Shown: piece after piece, positions 49,657 to 56,498 of the stretch
Numbering within the stretch: the stretch's first letter is position 1
Layout of the letters: each line of letters begins with the position of its first letter
Source: Clostridia bacterium
Lineage (GTDB): Bacteria; Bacillota; Clostridia; Oscillospirales; Acutalibacteraceae
Reading direction: 5' to 3'
DNA: 56,498 bases
NCBI GenBank assembly: GCA_017473165.1
Contig: JAFUNA010000011.1
Location: 1 to 56,498, forward strand
Notes under the pieces: model-generated
Databases searched by the model: none
What the model was told of the DNA's origin: nothing
The model's input: the letters and a program-made list of their open reading frames with translations, nothing else
Program-made: the position numbers and the translations under genes

Positions 49657-51036
49657 ATGATACATCAGTATAAACTCGGTGATTACAATATAGTTCTTGA
49701 TGTCTGCTCGGGCTCGGTGCACGCAGTTGACGAGGTGGCTTATGACATCATTGCCATGTTTGAGGAAAATGACAGGGAAACCGTTATTGCAGCGATGAAA
49801 GAGAAATATCTCTGCGACGATATAACCGAAGGCGACATTGAAGAATGCTATGAGCAGGTTGTTGCTCTTAAAGAGAGCGGAAAGCTTTTTGCACCCGACA
49901 CCTTTGAGCCCATGGCAGGTCAGCTCAAGGACAAAACAAGGGGAGTTGTCAAGGCTCTTTGCCTTCACATTGCCCACACCTGCAACCTCAACTGCTCCTA
50001 TTGCTTTGCAAGTCAAGGCAAATACAGCGGTGAGCGTGCGGTTATGAGCCTTGAGGTCGGCAAGAGGGCTCTGGATTTCCTCATTGAAAATTCGGGCAGC
50101 AGAAGAAATCTTGAGGTTGACTTCTTCGGCGGCGAGCCCCTTATGAATTATGAGGTTGTCAAAGAGCTTGTTGCCTATGCGAGAAGCATTGAGAAGCAGC
50201 ATAACAAGAATTTCAGATTTACCCTCACAACCAACGGAATTCTCATTGACGACGACGTTATCGACTTTGCAAACCGTGAAATGAGCAACGTTGTTCTGAG
50301 CCTTGACGGCAGAAAAGAAATCCATGACCGCTACAGAGTTGACTATGCGGGCAACGGAAGCTGGGACAGAATTGTTCCCAAATTCCAAAAGCTTGTTGAG
50401 TCAAGAGGCGGCAAAAATTATTATATGAGGGGTACTTTTACCCACGCAAATCCCGATTTTCTCAATGACATAAAGCAGATGCTCGACCTCGGCTTCACGG
50501 AATTGAGCATGGAGCCCGTTGTATGTGCACCCGGCGACCCCTCGGAGCTTACGCAGGAGGATTTGCCCGTTGTGCTTGACCAGTATGAAAAGCTGGCGGA
50601 GCTTATGCTTGAAAGAAGAAAAGAGGGCAGACCCTTCACCTTCTATCACTATATGATTGACCTTACGGGCGGACCCTGCATCTACAAACGCATTTCGGGC
50701 TGCGGCTCGGGCACGGAATATATGGCGGTTACTCCCTGGGGTGACCTTTATCCTTGTCATCAGTTTGTTGGCGACGAAAAATTCAGGCTCGGCGATATCT
50801 ATAACGGCGTAACAAACACCGAATGTCAGCAGAGCTTTGCGGAATGCAACGTTTATGCAAGACCCGAATGCCGTGACTGCTGGGCAAGACTCTATTGCTC
50901 GGGCGGCTGTGCGGCAAACGCCTACCACTCAACAGGCTCGGTCAAGGGCATTTATAAATACGGCTGCGAGCTTTTCAAAAAGAGAATGGAATGTGCAATC
51001 ATGGTTGAGGTTGCCAAAATTCTCGGGGATGAATGA
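49657..51036 (+). CDS. scfB: SCIFF radical SAM maturase with SPASM domain
   Basis: Radical SAM enzyme of 459 residues that installs thioether cross-links in the SCIFF peptide. An N-terminal RRE-like domain binds the precursor (residues 1-90: YNIVLDVCSGSVHAVDEVAY). The radical SAM cluster site is CNLNCSYC (Cys109, 113, 116), followed by VDFFGGEPLMNYEVV and LTTNGILID. The SPASM C-terminus has GGPCIYKRISGCGSG, LYPCHQFVGDEKFR, CRDCWARLYCSGGC for auxiliary clusters. GGAGAG lies upstream. It follows its substrate gene and precedes a PLP decarboxylase gene after one base. Confidence 0.97.
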   Translation: MIHQYKLGDYNIVLDVCSGSVHAVDEVAYDIIAMFEENDRETVIAAMKEKYLCDDITEGDIEECYEQVVALKESGKLFAPDTFEPMAGQLKDKTRGVVKALCLHIAHTCNLNCSYCFASQGKYSGERAVMSLEVGKRALDFLIENSGSRRNLEVDFFGGEPLMNYEVVKELVAYARSIEKQHNKNFRFTLTTNGILIDDDVIDFANREMSNVVLSLDGRKEIHDRYRVDYAGNGSWDRIVPKFQKLVESRGGKNYYMRGTFTHANPDFLNDIKQMLDLGFTELSMEPVVCAPGDPSELTQEDLPVVLDQYEKLAELMLERRKEGRPFTFYHYMIDLTGGPCIYKRISGCGSGTEYMAVTPWGDLYPCHQFVGDEKFRLGDIYNGVTNTECQQSFAECNVYARPECRDCWARLYCSGGCAANAYHSTGSVKGIYKYGCELFKKRMECAIMVEVAKILGDE

Positions 51037-51037
51037 T

Positions 51038-52369
51038 ATGGAAACTCCGATTTGCGATTTTGTCAGAAAATATTCCGAAAGCGAAACGGTAAGAGCACAT
51101 ATGCCCGGTCATAAGGGTGCGGATTTTCTCGGATTTGAGAAATATGACATAACCGAAATCAGCGGTGCGGACAGCCTTTATGAGGCTGACGGAATTATCC
51201 GCCGAAGCGAAGAAAATGCAGGCAGATTTTTCGGCTGCAACACATTTTATTCGGCAGAGGGCTCGTCGCTCTGCATCCGTGCCATGCTTTATCTTGCGGT
51301 TAAGGGTAAAAAAAATCCGCTGATTGCGGCGGGAAGAAACGCACACAAAGCCTTTCTGAATGCGGCGGCAATGCTTGATTTTGACATCTTGTGGCTCACG
51401 CCCGATGAAAGCGAATCCTATTTATCCTGCGGAATAACGGCGGAAAGCCTTGAAAATGCTATAAAAAAATCGGAAAGAATTCCCGATGCGGTTTATCTTA
51501 CAAGCCCCGATTATCTCGGCAGCACCGTTGACATTGCGGCGGTTTCGGCAGTCTGCAAAAAGCACGGAATCCTGCTTCTTGTTGACAATGCTCACGGAGC
51601 ATATCTCAAATTTTTGCCCGAATCCCGCCATCCGACGGATTTGGGTGCGGATATCTGCTGCGATTCGGCGCACAAGACCCTGCCTGTCATTACAGGCGGA
51701 GCTTATCTGCACATCGCAGATAAAAAATTTGCGAAGGATGCCAAAAACGCCCTCGCAATGTTCGGCTCAACGAGCCCGTCATATCTTATTCTGCAGTCGC
51801 TTGACAATGCGAATAAATATTTTGAAAATTATCCCAAAAGACTTGAAGAATTTGTTTATAAAATATATAATTTAAAAGTAAAACTTAAGGCTTACGGTTA
51901 TACGCTTTGCGGCGATGAGCCGCTGAAAATCACCGTTAAAACAAAGCTTTTCGGCTACAGAGGCACAGCTTTTGCGCAGCTTCTGCGTTCAAAAGGCATT
52001 GAATGCGAGTTTGCCGACCCCGATTTTGCCGTACTTATGCTGACACCCGAAACAGGCGAATACGGCATCAAAAAAATCGAAGAGGCAATGCTTTCAATTC
52101 CGAAAAAAGAGGAAATCGGCGAAAATCCTCCCGAATTCGTTTTGCCCGAAAGGGTTATGTCGGTGAGAGATGCGGCGTTTTCGGAGTGGGAAACAATTCC
52201 CGCCCGTGAATGCGAGGGAAGAATTCTTGCCGCCGCAACGGTTGGCTGCCCTCCCGCAGTGCCGATTGTCTGCAGCGGTGAAAAAATCGATAAAAATGCG
52301 GTTAAATGCTTTGAATATTACGGCATTGAAGCCTGCACGGTAATCAAAGAAGAGAAAGTTCAGGAGTGA
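51038..52369 (+). CDS. PLP-dependent Orn/Lys/Arg-type decarboxylase
   Basis: A 443-residue fold-type I PLP enzyme of the Orn/Lys/Arg decarboxylase family. VRAHMPGHKGADFLGFEKYD near the start, GCNTFYSAEGSSLCIRAML, SPDYLGSTVDIAAVSAVCKK, VDNAHGAYLKFLP and DSAHKTLPVITGGAYL with the PLP lysine are characteristic. It belongs to the short variant (about 440-490 aa) found in Firmicutes and would make a polyamine from a basic amino acid. The start at 51038 has GGGGA 8 nt before it, and lies one base after scfB, indicating cotranscription with the SCIFF maturase. Confidence 0.9.
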   Translation: METPICDFVRKYSESETVRAHMPGHKGADFLGFEKYDITEISGADSLYEADGIIRRSEENAGRFFGCNTFYSAEGSSLCIRAMLYLAVKGKKNPLIAAGRNAHKAFLNAAAMLDFDILWLTPDESESYLSCGITAESLENAIKKSERIPDAVYLTSPDYLGSTVDIAAVSAVCKKHGILLLVDNAHGAYLKFLPESRHPTDLGADICCDSAHKTLPVITGGAYLHIADKKFAKDAKNALAMFGSTSPSYLILQSLDNANKYFENYPKRLEEFVYKIYNLKVKLKAYGYTLCGDEPLKITVKTKLFGYRGTAFAQLLRSKGIECEFADPDFAVLMLTPETGEYGIKKIEEAMLSIPKKEEIGENPPEFVLPERVMSVRDAAFSEWETIPARECEGRILAAATVGCPPAVPIVCSGEKIDKNAVKCFEYYGIEACTVIKEEKVQE

Positions 52370-52373
52370 TAAA

Positions 52374-53783
52374 ATGATTAAATTCGGAACAGGCGGCTGG
52401 AGAGCCGTTATCGGTGACGATTTTATTAAAGAAAACATCCGCCGTGTTGCGGCGGGCGTTGTTGCTCTTGCCCGTGAGCAGGGCAAGGCTGAAAAGCCCA
52501 TAATCATCGGTTATGACAGAAGATTTTTGTCAATCAGCGCCGCAAAATGGGTGGCAGAGGTTATTGCAGACAGCGGAATTGAGGTCTGGTTTCTCAACCG
52601 CTCCGCACCCACTCCGCTTATCATGCACACCGTAAAGGATAAGGAGCTTCATTTCGGAATTGAAATAACCGCAAGCCATAACCCCGCAAACTATAACGGA
52701 ATCAAGCTCATCGTTGACGAGGGAAGAGATGCTTCGCTTGAAGCAACGGAGCGTCTGGAGCAGATTATTGAGGAGCTTGGCGAGGTTAAGTCATGCAATT
52801 TTGACGATGCAGTTAAAGAAGGCAAAATCGTTTACATCCGTAACCCCTTCAACAAGTTCCTTGACGATATTATCGAGCAGCTTGACATGAATGCCCTGCG
52901 TGAGAGAGGATTGCGTGTTCTTTTTGATACAATGCACGGCTCGGGTGCATATCCTCTTCAGGTTATTTTCCACACCGCACGCTGCACTATTGACACAATC
53001 CACCTCAACAAGGATGCGTATTTCGGCGGAATGATGCCCGCACCCACGGAGCAGACGCTTTCACTCCTCACAGACATGGTTTTGCGTGACAACTACGACC
53101 TCGGTATTGCAATGGACGGCGACGGCGACAGACTGGGTATCGTTGACAAAAACGGCAGATATATCAACGCCAACGAAATTCTCTGTATGCTTTACTATTA
53201 CCTTGTCAAATACAAGGGCTGGAAGGGTCCCGTTGTCAGAAATCTTGCAACAACCCATATGCTTGACAGAATTGCGGAAAGCTTCGGCGAAAAGTGCTAC
53301 GAAGTTCCCGTAGGCTTCAAATATATTTCCTCAAAGATTGATGAGGTTGATGCTGTTCTCGGCGGCGAATCCTCGGGCGGTCTTACCGTAAGAGGTCATA
53401 TCTACGGCAAAGATTCAGTTTATGCGGCATCTCTTTTTGCAGAAATGGTAAGCGTAACGGGCAAGTCACCCACCGAAATCGTTGAAGAGCTTGAAAATCA
53501 GTTCGGTCACTACGAAATGGTTGAGGATAACCTTGCCTTTGCACCCGAACGCAAGGCTGAAATAATGAAAATTCTTCTTGAAGACAAAAAGCTTCCCGAA
53601 TTTTCAAACAAAGTTACCCGTGTTAACTATGAGGACGGCTGCAAGGTTTATTTTGAGGATGACAGCTTTGTTATCTGCCGTTTCTCGGGAACGGAGCCTC
53701 TTCTCCGCATTTTTGCAGAGAGCAGCAACCGTGACGCAGCAGCAAAATATATCACAGATTTCAGAGAATTCTTGAATATATAA
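52374..53783 (+). CDS. Phosphoglucomutase/phosphomannomutase family enzyme
   Basis: A 469-residue phosphohexomutase. MIKFGTGGWRAVIGDDFIKE, TASHNPANYNGIKLI with the phosphoserine, DGDGDRLGIVDKNGRY for the metal, GGESSGGLTVRGHI for the sugar and RFSGTEPLLRIFAES for the phosphate mark all four domains. The substrate (glucose, mannose or glucosamine phosphate) is not set by sequence alone. GGAGTG lies upstream. It follows the decarboxylase by 4 nt, and precedes ChbG. Confidence 0.94.
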   Translation: MIKFGTGGWRAVIGDDFIKENIRRVAAGVVALAREQGKAEKPIIIGYDRRFLSISAAKWVAEVIADSGIEVWFLNRSAPTPLIMHTVKDKELHFGIEITASHNPANYNGIKLIVDEGRDASLEATERLEQIIEELGEVKSCNFDDAVKEGKIVYIRNPFNKFLDDIIEQLDMNALRERGLRVLFDTMHGSGAYPLQVIFHTARCTIDTIHLNKDAYFGGMMPAPTEQTLSLLTDMVLRDNYDLGIAMDGDGDRLGIVDKNGRYINANEILCMLYYYLVKYKGWKGPVVRNLATTHMLDRIAESFGEKCYEVPVGFKYISSKIDEVDAVLGGESSGGLTVRGHIYGKDSVYAASLFAEMVSVTGKSPTEIVEELENQFGHYEMVEDNLAFAPERKAEIMKILLEDKKLPEFSNKVTRVNYEDGCKVYFEDDSFVICRFSGTEPLLRIFAESSNRDAAAKYITDFREFLNI

Positions 53784-53807
53784 AAAGAACCGAAAGGAAT
53801 TGATAAT

Positions 53808-54692
53808 ATGGCAAAGTATCTTATCGTTAACGCAGACGACTACGGAATGTGTCATTCCGCAAACGAAGCTGTTGCAGAGCTTTTTGAAGGCGGCTGGCTT
53901 AAGTCCGCAACAATCATGATGCCCTGCCCCACAGCGGCTGATGCCGTTAAGTTTTCAAACGACCACCCCGAGCACGCAATCGGTATTCACCTTACAATGA
54001 CAAGCGAATGGGGCGAATATCGTTGGAAGCCTCTCACAAACGGTAAAACCCTTGTTGATGAGGACGGCTATATGTGGCATGAAAGCGACCAGGTTGAAAA
54101 GAACGCTTCCTATGAAGACCTTGAGGCTGAAATCCGTGCACAGATTGACCTTGCTCACAGCATGGGCATGAAGCCCTCCCACATCGATAACCACATGGGT
54201 TCGCTTTACGGTCACTACACAGGCAGACTCGGTCTTGCAAAAATGACCCTTCGCATCTGTGGCGAATACGGCTATGCTTACCGTCTTTACACAAAGCACG
54301 ACAAGAGAATCTGCCCCAACGGCACACCCTATTTCCTCTATGCGGCAATCACTCTGCTTTCAAAGAAATGGGGCAAGAAATATAACGTTGTTATTCCCGA
54401 TTACCTTCTTTTCCCCGACTGGAATGACGACCTTCGCAAGGACTATGAAACATACAGAGAAAAAATTCTTGAAATCTGGTCGGATATTCCTGACGGCGTA
54501 ACAGAAACCTTTGTTCATCCCGCTGTTGAAAGCGACGAGCTTAAGAGCATCACGGGCAGATGGCAGGACAGAGTATGGGAATATCAGCTTCTCAAAGACC
54601 CCTATACTCACAAATACCTTAAGGAGCACGGCGTTGAGCTTATCAGCTACCGTGAACTTATCAAGATGAAGGGCGGAGTTGTCCGTGGATAA
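53808..54692 (+). CDS. ChbG/YdjC-family carbohydrate deacetylase
   Basis: A 294-residue metal-dependent deacetylase that removes acetyl groups from GlcNAc-containing sugars. It starts MAKYLIVNADDYGMCHSANE with the ADDYG metal site, contains IGIHLTMTSEWGEYRW, and has the HxxxH pair in PSHIDNHMGSLYGHY with a further His in TFVHPAVESDEL. AAGGAA lies upstream. It overlaps the GH39-like gene start, so the two are coupled, suggesting joint action on an acetylated glycan or glycoside. Confidence 0.92.
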   Translation: MAKYLIVNADDYGMCHSANEAVAELFEGGWLKSATIMMPCPTAADAVKFSNDHPEHAIGIHLTMTSEWGEYRWKPLTNGKTLVDEDGYMWHESDQVEKNASYEDLEAEIRAQIDLAHSMGMKPSHIDNHMGSLYGHYTGRLGLAKMTLRICGEYGYAYRLYTKHDKRICPNGTPYFLYAAITLLSKKWGKKYNVVIPDYLLFPDWNDDLRKDYETYREKILEIWSDIPDGVTETFVHPAVESDELKSITGRWQDRVWEYQLLKDPYTHKYLKEHGVELISYRELIKMKGGVVRG

Positions 54693-56358
54693 TATCAGAC
54701 AGTTTTTTGCAGCTTTTCTTGCGGCGATAGTCGGATTTTTTAACACAATTGCCGCAACCTGCACCGATTGGGTAAACAACTATGAATTCACCGTTGACGC
54801 ATCGCAGACAGGCGAAGTGCTTGCAAACCCCGTAAGCAACGTCAACATCTGGTCAATCGACGGAAATCCGTTTGTAAACAAAAAAATCAACGAAGAATAT
54901 AACATCTTTGAGTTTGTTGATTATGTTCAGTTCATGCAGTGCACGGGCGGCAATGCAGACAGAGATTTGTTTGTTGATCCCTATGACAAAACCGTGCTCG
55001 ATGACTACGATTTCACCGTGCTGGTTGACAACTGCAGGGGAGTGCTGGAGCTCGGCGCAAAGCCCATGCTCAAGCTCGGCAGTGTGCCCCTCAAATATTC
55101 CGCAAAGGCAGACCCCAATGCTTATTTCGGCACAAACATTTATCCTCCCGATGATTATAACGTATACTATAATTATATAGCGGCAATCGCACAGACTCTT
55201 GTTGACGAATTCGGCAGAGAAGAAGTGCTCACATGGCGTTTCGGCGTTATGACCGAATACGAAAACAGCGATTGGTTTGTTGCAAACAGCGGTGTGCCCG
55301 AGGATGCGGCGGTTGAATACTGCAAGCTCTATGACTATACCGTTGCAGCTCTGATTGACGTTATCGGCGAAGATGTTTTTGTCGGTGCTCATTCAATGAC
55401 CGTAACCGAAGGTATTTGGGACGAAAAAATCTTTATTGAGCATTGTGCAAAGGGAGTCAACTATAAAACAGGCAAGGTCGGCTCAAGAGTTTGCTACCTT
55501 TCAACTTCGTTTTATGATTCAAGACCCGGAGAGTACACAAGCGGCAAAACTCTGCCCGAATGTATAGAATATCTTCGTGAAACAGCGGAGAATGCAGGGC
55601 TCAAAAACCTGATTTTCGGCGTTGACGAGGGAAGAATTTTAAGCGGCAACGAAAGCGGTGTGGACAGCGGCGACCTTTTCAACCGCACCTGCGGCTACAC
55701 CTATCAGGCAGCCTACGATGCAAGACTTTATAAGCAGATGTTTGAAAACGGTATCAACTATTTTTCTTCGTGGGGATATCTTTCAAATGGTTTTTTTGAG
55801 GGCAATCCCACCGTCAGCTATCATGTTGCAAGAAATGCAGCGAAGTTTGAAGGCTCAAAGCTTTGCAAAACAACCGCCGACAAAAAAGGCATGATTATCA
55901 AAGCCGAGGTCGGAGCGGTTTCGGGCTTTAACGATGAAACCGACACGCTTCATATTATGGCTTATAACTTCAAGAACAAGGTTGATTACAAATCTGCCGC
56001 TGACACAAAATTTACCGTTAAGGCTCCGCAGTTTGACGGCAAGCAGGTAAAAGTCACAACCTATGTAATCAATGATGACTGCAATTACTTTGACGAATGG
56101 GTTGAGGACAGAAAGACCTACGGCATCGGCAATGACTGCTTTGCATGGTCGCCCGATGACCCCACAATCGATAGCTCCGTAACTCTGAATGACCCCAAGG
56201 CAAGGGAAATTTATTTCAACGAGCTTTACGCAAAATATGCCGAATGCTCAAAGCTTACACCTACGGAGCAGACAATGACCGTTGAAAACGGTGAGCTTGT
56301 GATTGAAACAACCCTTGACCCCCATGAAGTTGTATTCTACGAAATAACAGAAGCATAA
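54685..56358 (+). CDS. Secreted GH39-like glycoside hydrolase
   Basis: A protein of 557 residues with an N-terminal hydrophobic segment (FFAAFLAAIVGFF, a signal or anchor). A TIM-barrel follows: NIWSIDGNPFVNKKINEEYN, MLKLGSVPLKYSAK, TWRFGVMTEYENSDW with a candidate acid/base Glu, and NLIFGVDEGRILSG with a candidate nucleophile Glu. The layout is that of GH39 (beta-xylosidase/iduronidase type), and a beta-sandwich C-terminus closes it. GTG at 54685 has GGGCGGAG 6 nt upstream. It is the last gene of the operon and ends at a terminator. Confidence 0.78.
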   Translation: MDNIRQFFAAFLAAIVGFFNTIAATCTDWVNNYEFTVDASQTGEVLANPVSNVNIWSIDGNPFVNKKINEEYNIFEFVDYVQFMQCTGGNADRDLFVDPYDKTVLDDYDFTVLVDNCRGVLELGAKPMLKLGSVPLKYSAKADPNAYFGTNIYPPDDYNVYYNYIAAIAQTLVDEFGREEVLTWRFGVMTEYENSDWFVANSGVPEDAAVEYCKLYDYTVAALIDVIGEDVFVGAHSMTVTEGIWDEKIFIEHCAKGVNYKTGKVGSRVCYLSTSFYDSRPGEYTSGKTLPECIEYLRETAENAGLKNLIFGVDEGRILSGNESGVDSGDLFNRTCGYTYQAAYDARLYKQMFENGINYFSSWGYLSNGFFEGNPTVSYHVARNAAKFEGSKLCKTTADKKGMIIKAEVGAVSGFNDETDTLHIMAYNFKNKVDYKSAADTKFTVKAPQFDGKQVKVTTYVINDDCNYFDEWVEDRKTYGIGNDCFAWSPDDPTIDSSVTLNDPKAREIYFNELYAKYAECSKLTPTEQTMTVENGELVIETTLDPHEVVFYEITEA

Positions 56359-56391
56359 GCAAAAGGAGCTGTAAAAAAACAACCTAAAAAA

Positions 56392-56432
56392 ATCCGAGAT
56401 TCGTGAAGAAGCGAGTCTCGGATGATTTTTTT
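56392..56432 (+). terminator. Terminator of the GH39-like gene
   Basis: ATCCGAGA and TCTCGGAT pair, followed by GATTTTTTT. Confidence 0.9.
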
Positions 56433-56498
56433 ATGTTGATAACTTGTTGAAAACAATTTTTGGTCAATTTTAGATAACCATAAACTGACCGACGAATA

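Noticed and set aside
49555-50388. 277-codon frame on the minus strand over scfB
   Set aside because: scfB on the plus strand has all radical SAM and SPASM motifs; the opposite frame is an antisense shadow.

Overview
The window looks like a chromosomal segment of a spore-forming anaerobic Clostridia, most like Oscillospiraceae/Ruminococcaceae gut or rumen bacteria. The evidence is a moderate G+C content, strong AGGAGG ribosome binding sites, the sporulation genes yqfC, yqfD and ylbJ, the SCIFF peptide with its radical SAM maturase, DUF711/ACT and queT genes, and many carbohydrate-active proteins. There is no rRNA and one tRNA (Ser, anticodon CGA).

Layout. 0-6.4 kb: an AbrB-like regulator, a P2-type Ca2+ ATPase, and a minus-strand MBOAT/DHHW/DUF4358 polysaccharide O-acylation cluster. 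6.5-11.6 kb: a sialidase-like propeller, the YlbJ, YqfC and YqfD sporulation proteins, an unlisted ribbon-helix-helix gene, an XRE regulator broken by a nonsense codon, and queT with a candidate preQ1 leader. 11.7-25.9 kb: core genes, namely a HAD phosphatase, coaD, rsmD, uvrC, the rpsF-ssb-rpsR operon, DUF711/ACT, galE, an HD hydrolase, rsmA and an NhaC antiporter, interrupted by a REP-associated transposase. 26-38 kb: an accessory region with an alpha/beta hydrolase carrying two EF-hand-like loops, a GH43-like propeller, AT-rich orphans, an AraC regulator flanked by matching operator-like sites in front of a metallo-beta-lactamase-fold gene and an SGNH esterase operon, a GPH transporter and a decayed serine recombinase. 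38-47.5 kb: lipoproteins, a cytosolic 5'-nucleotidase, a LuxR/unknown/reverse transcriptase operon with a long stem-bounded leader, a membrane LuxR regulator, a GNAT, a DUF4314-type pair and tRNA-Ser. 47.7-56.5 kb: purC, aquaporin, SCIFF-scfB, a PLP decarboxylase, a phosphohexomutase, a ChbG/YdjC deacetylase and a GH39-like glycosidase.

The least explained signal is a dispersed structured element of about 160-200 nt present in three copies (start of window, 19773-19935, 45293-45489). The copies share three helices and an outer 19-20 bp terminal stem. Helix sequences differ between copies, yet base pairing is kept. The copies lie in one orientation irrespective of the flanking genes. Other signals worth following are the leader of the reverse transcriptase, REP palindromes embedded in the RAYT coding sequence, a repeat bordered by copies of the tRNA-Ser 3' end, and the duplicated AraC-type operator.
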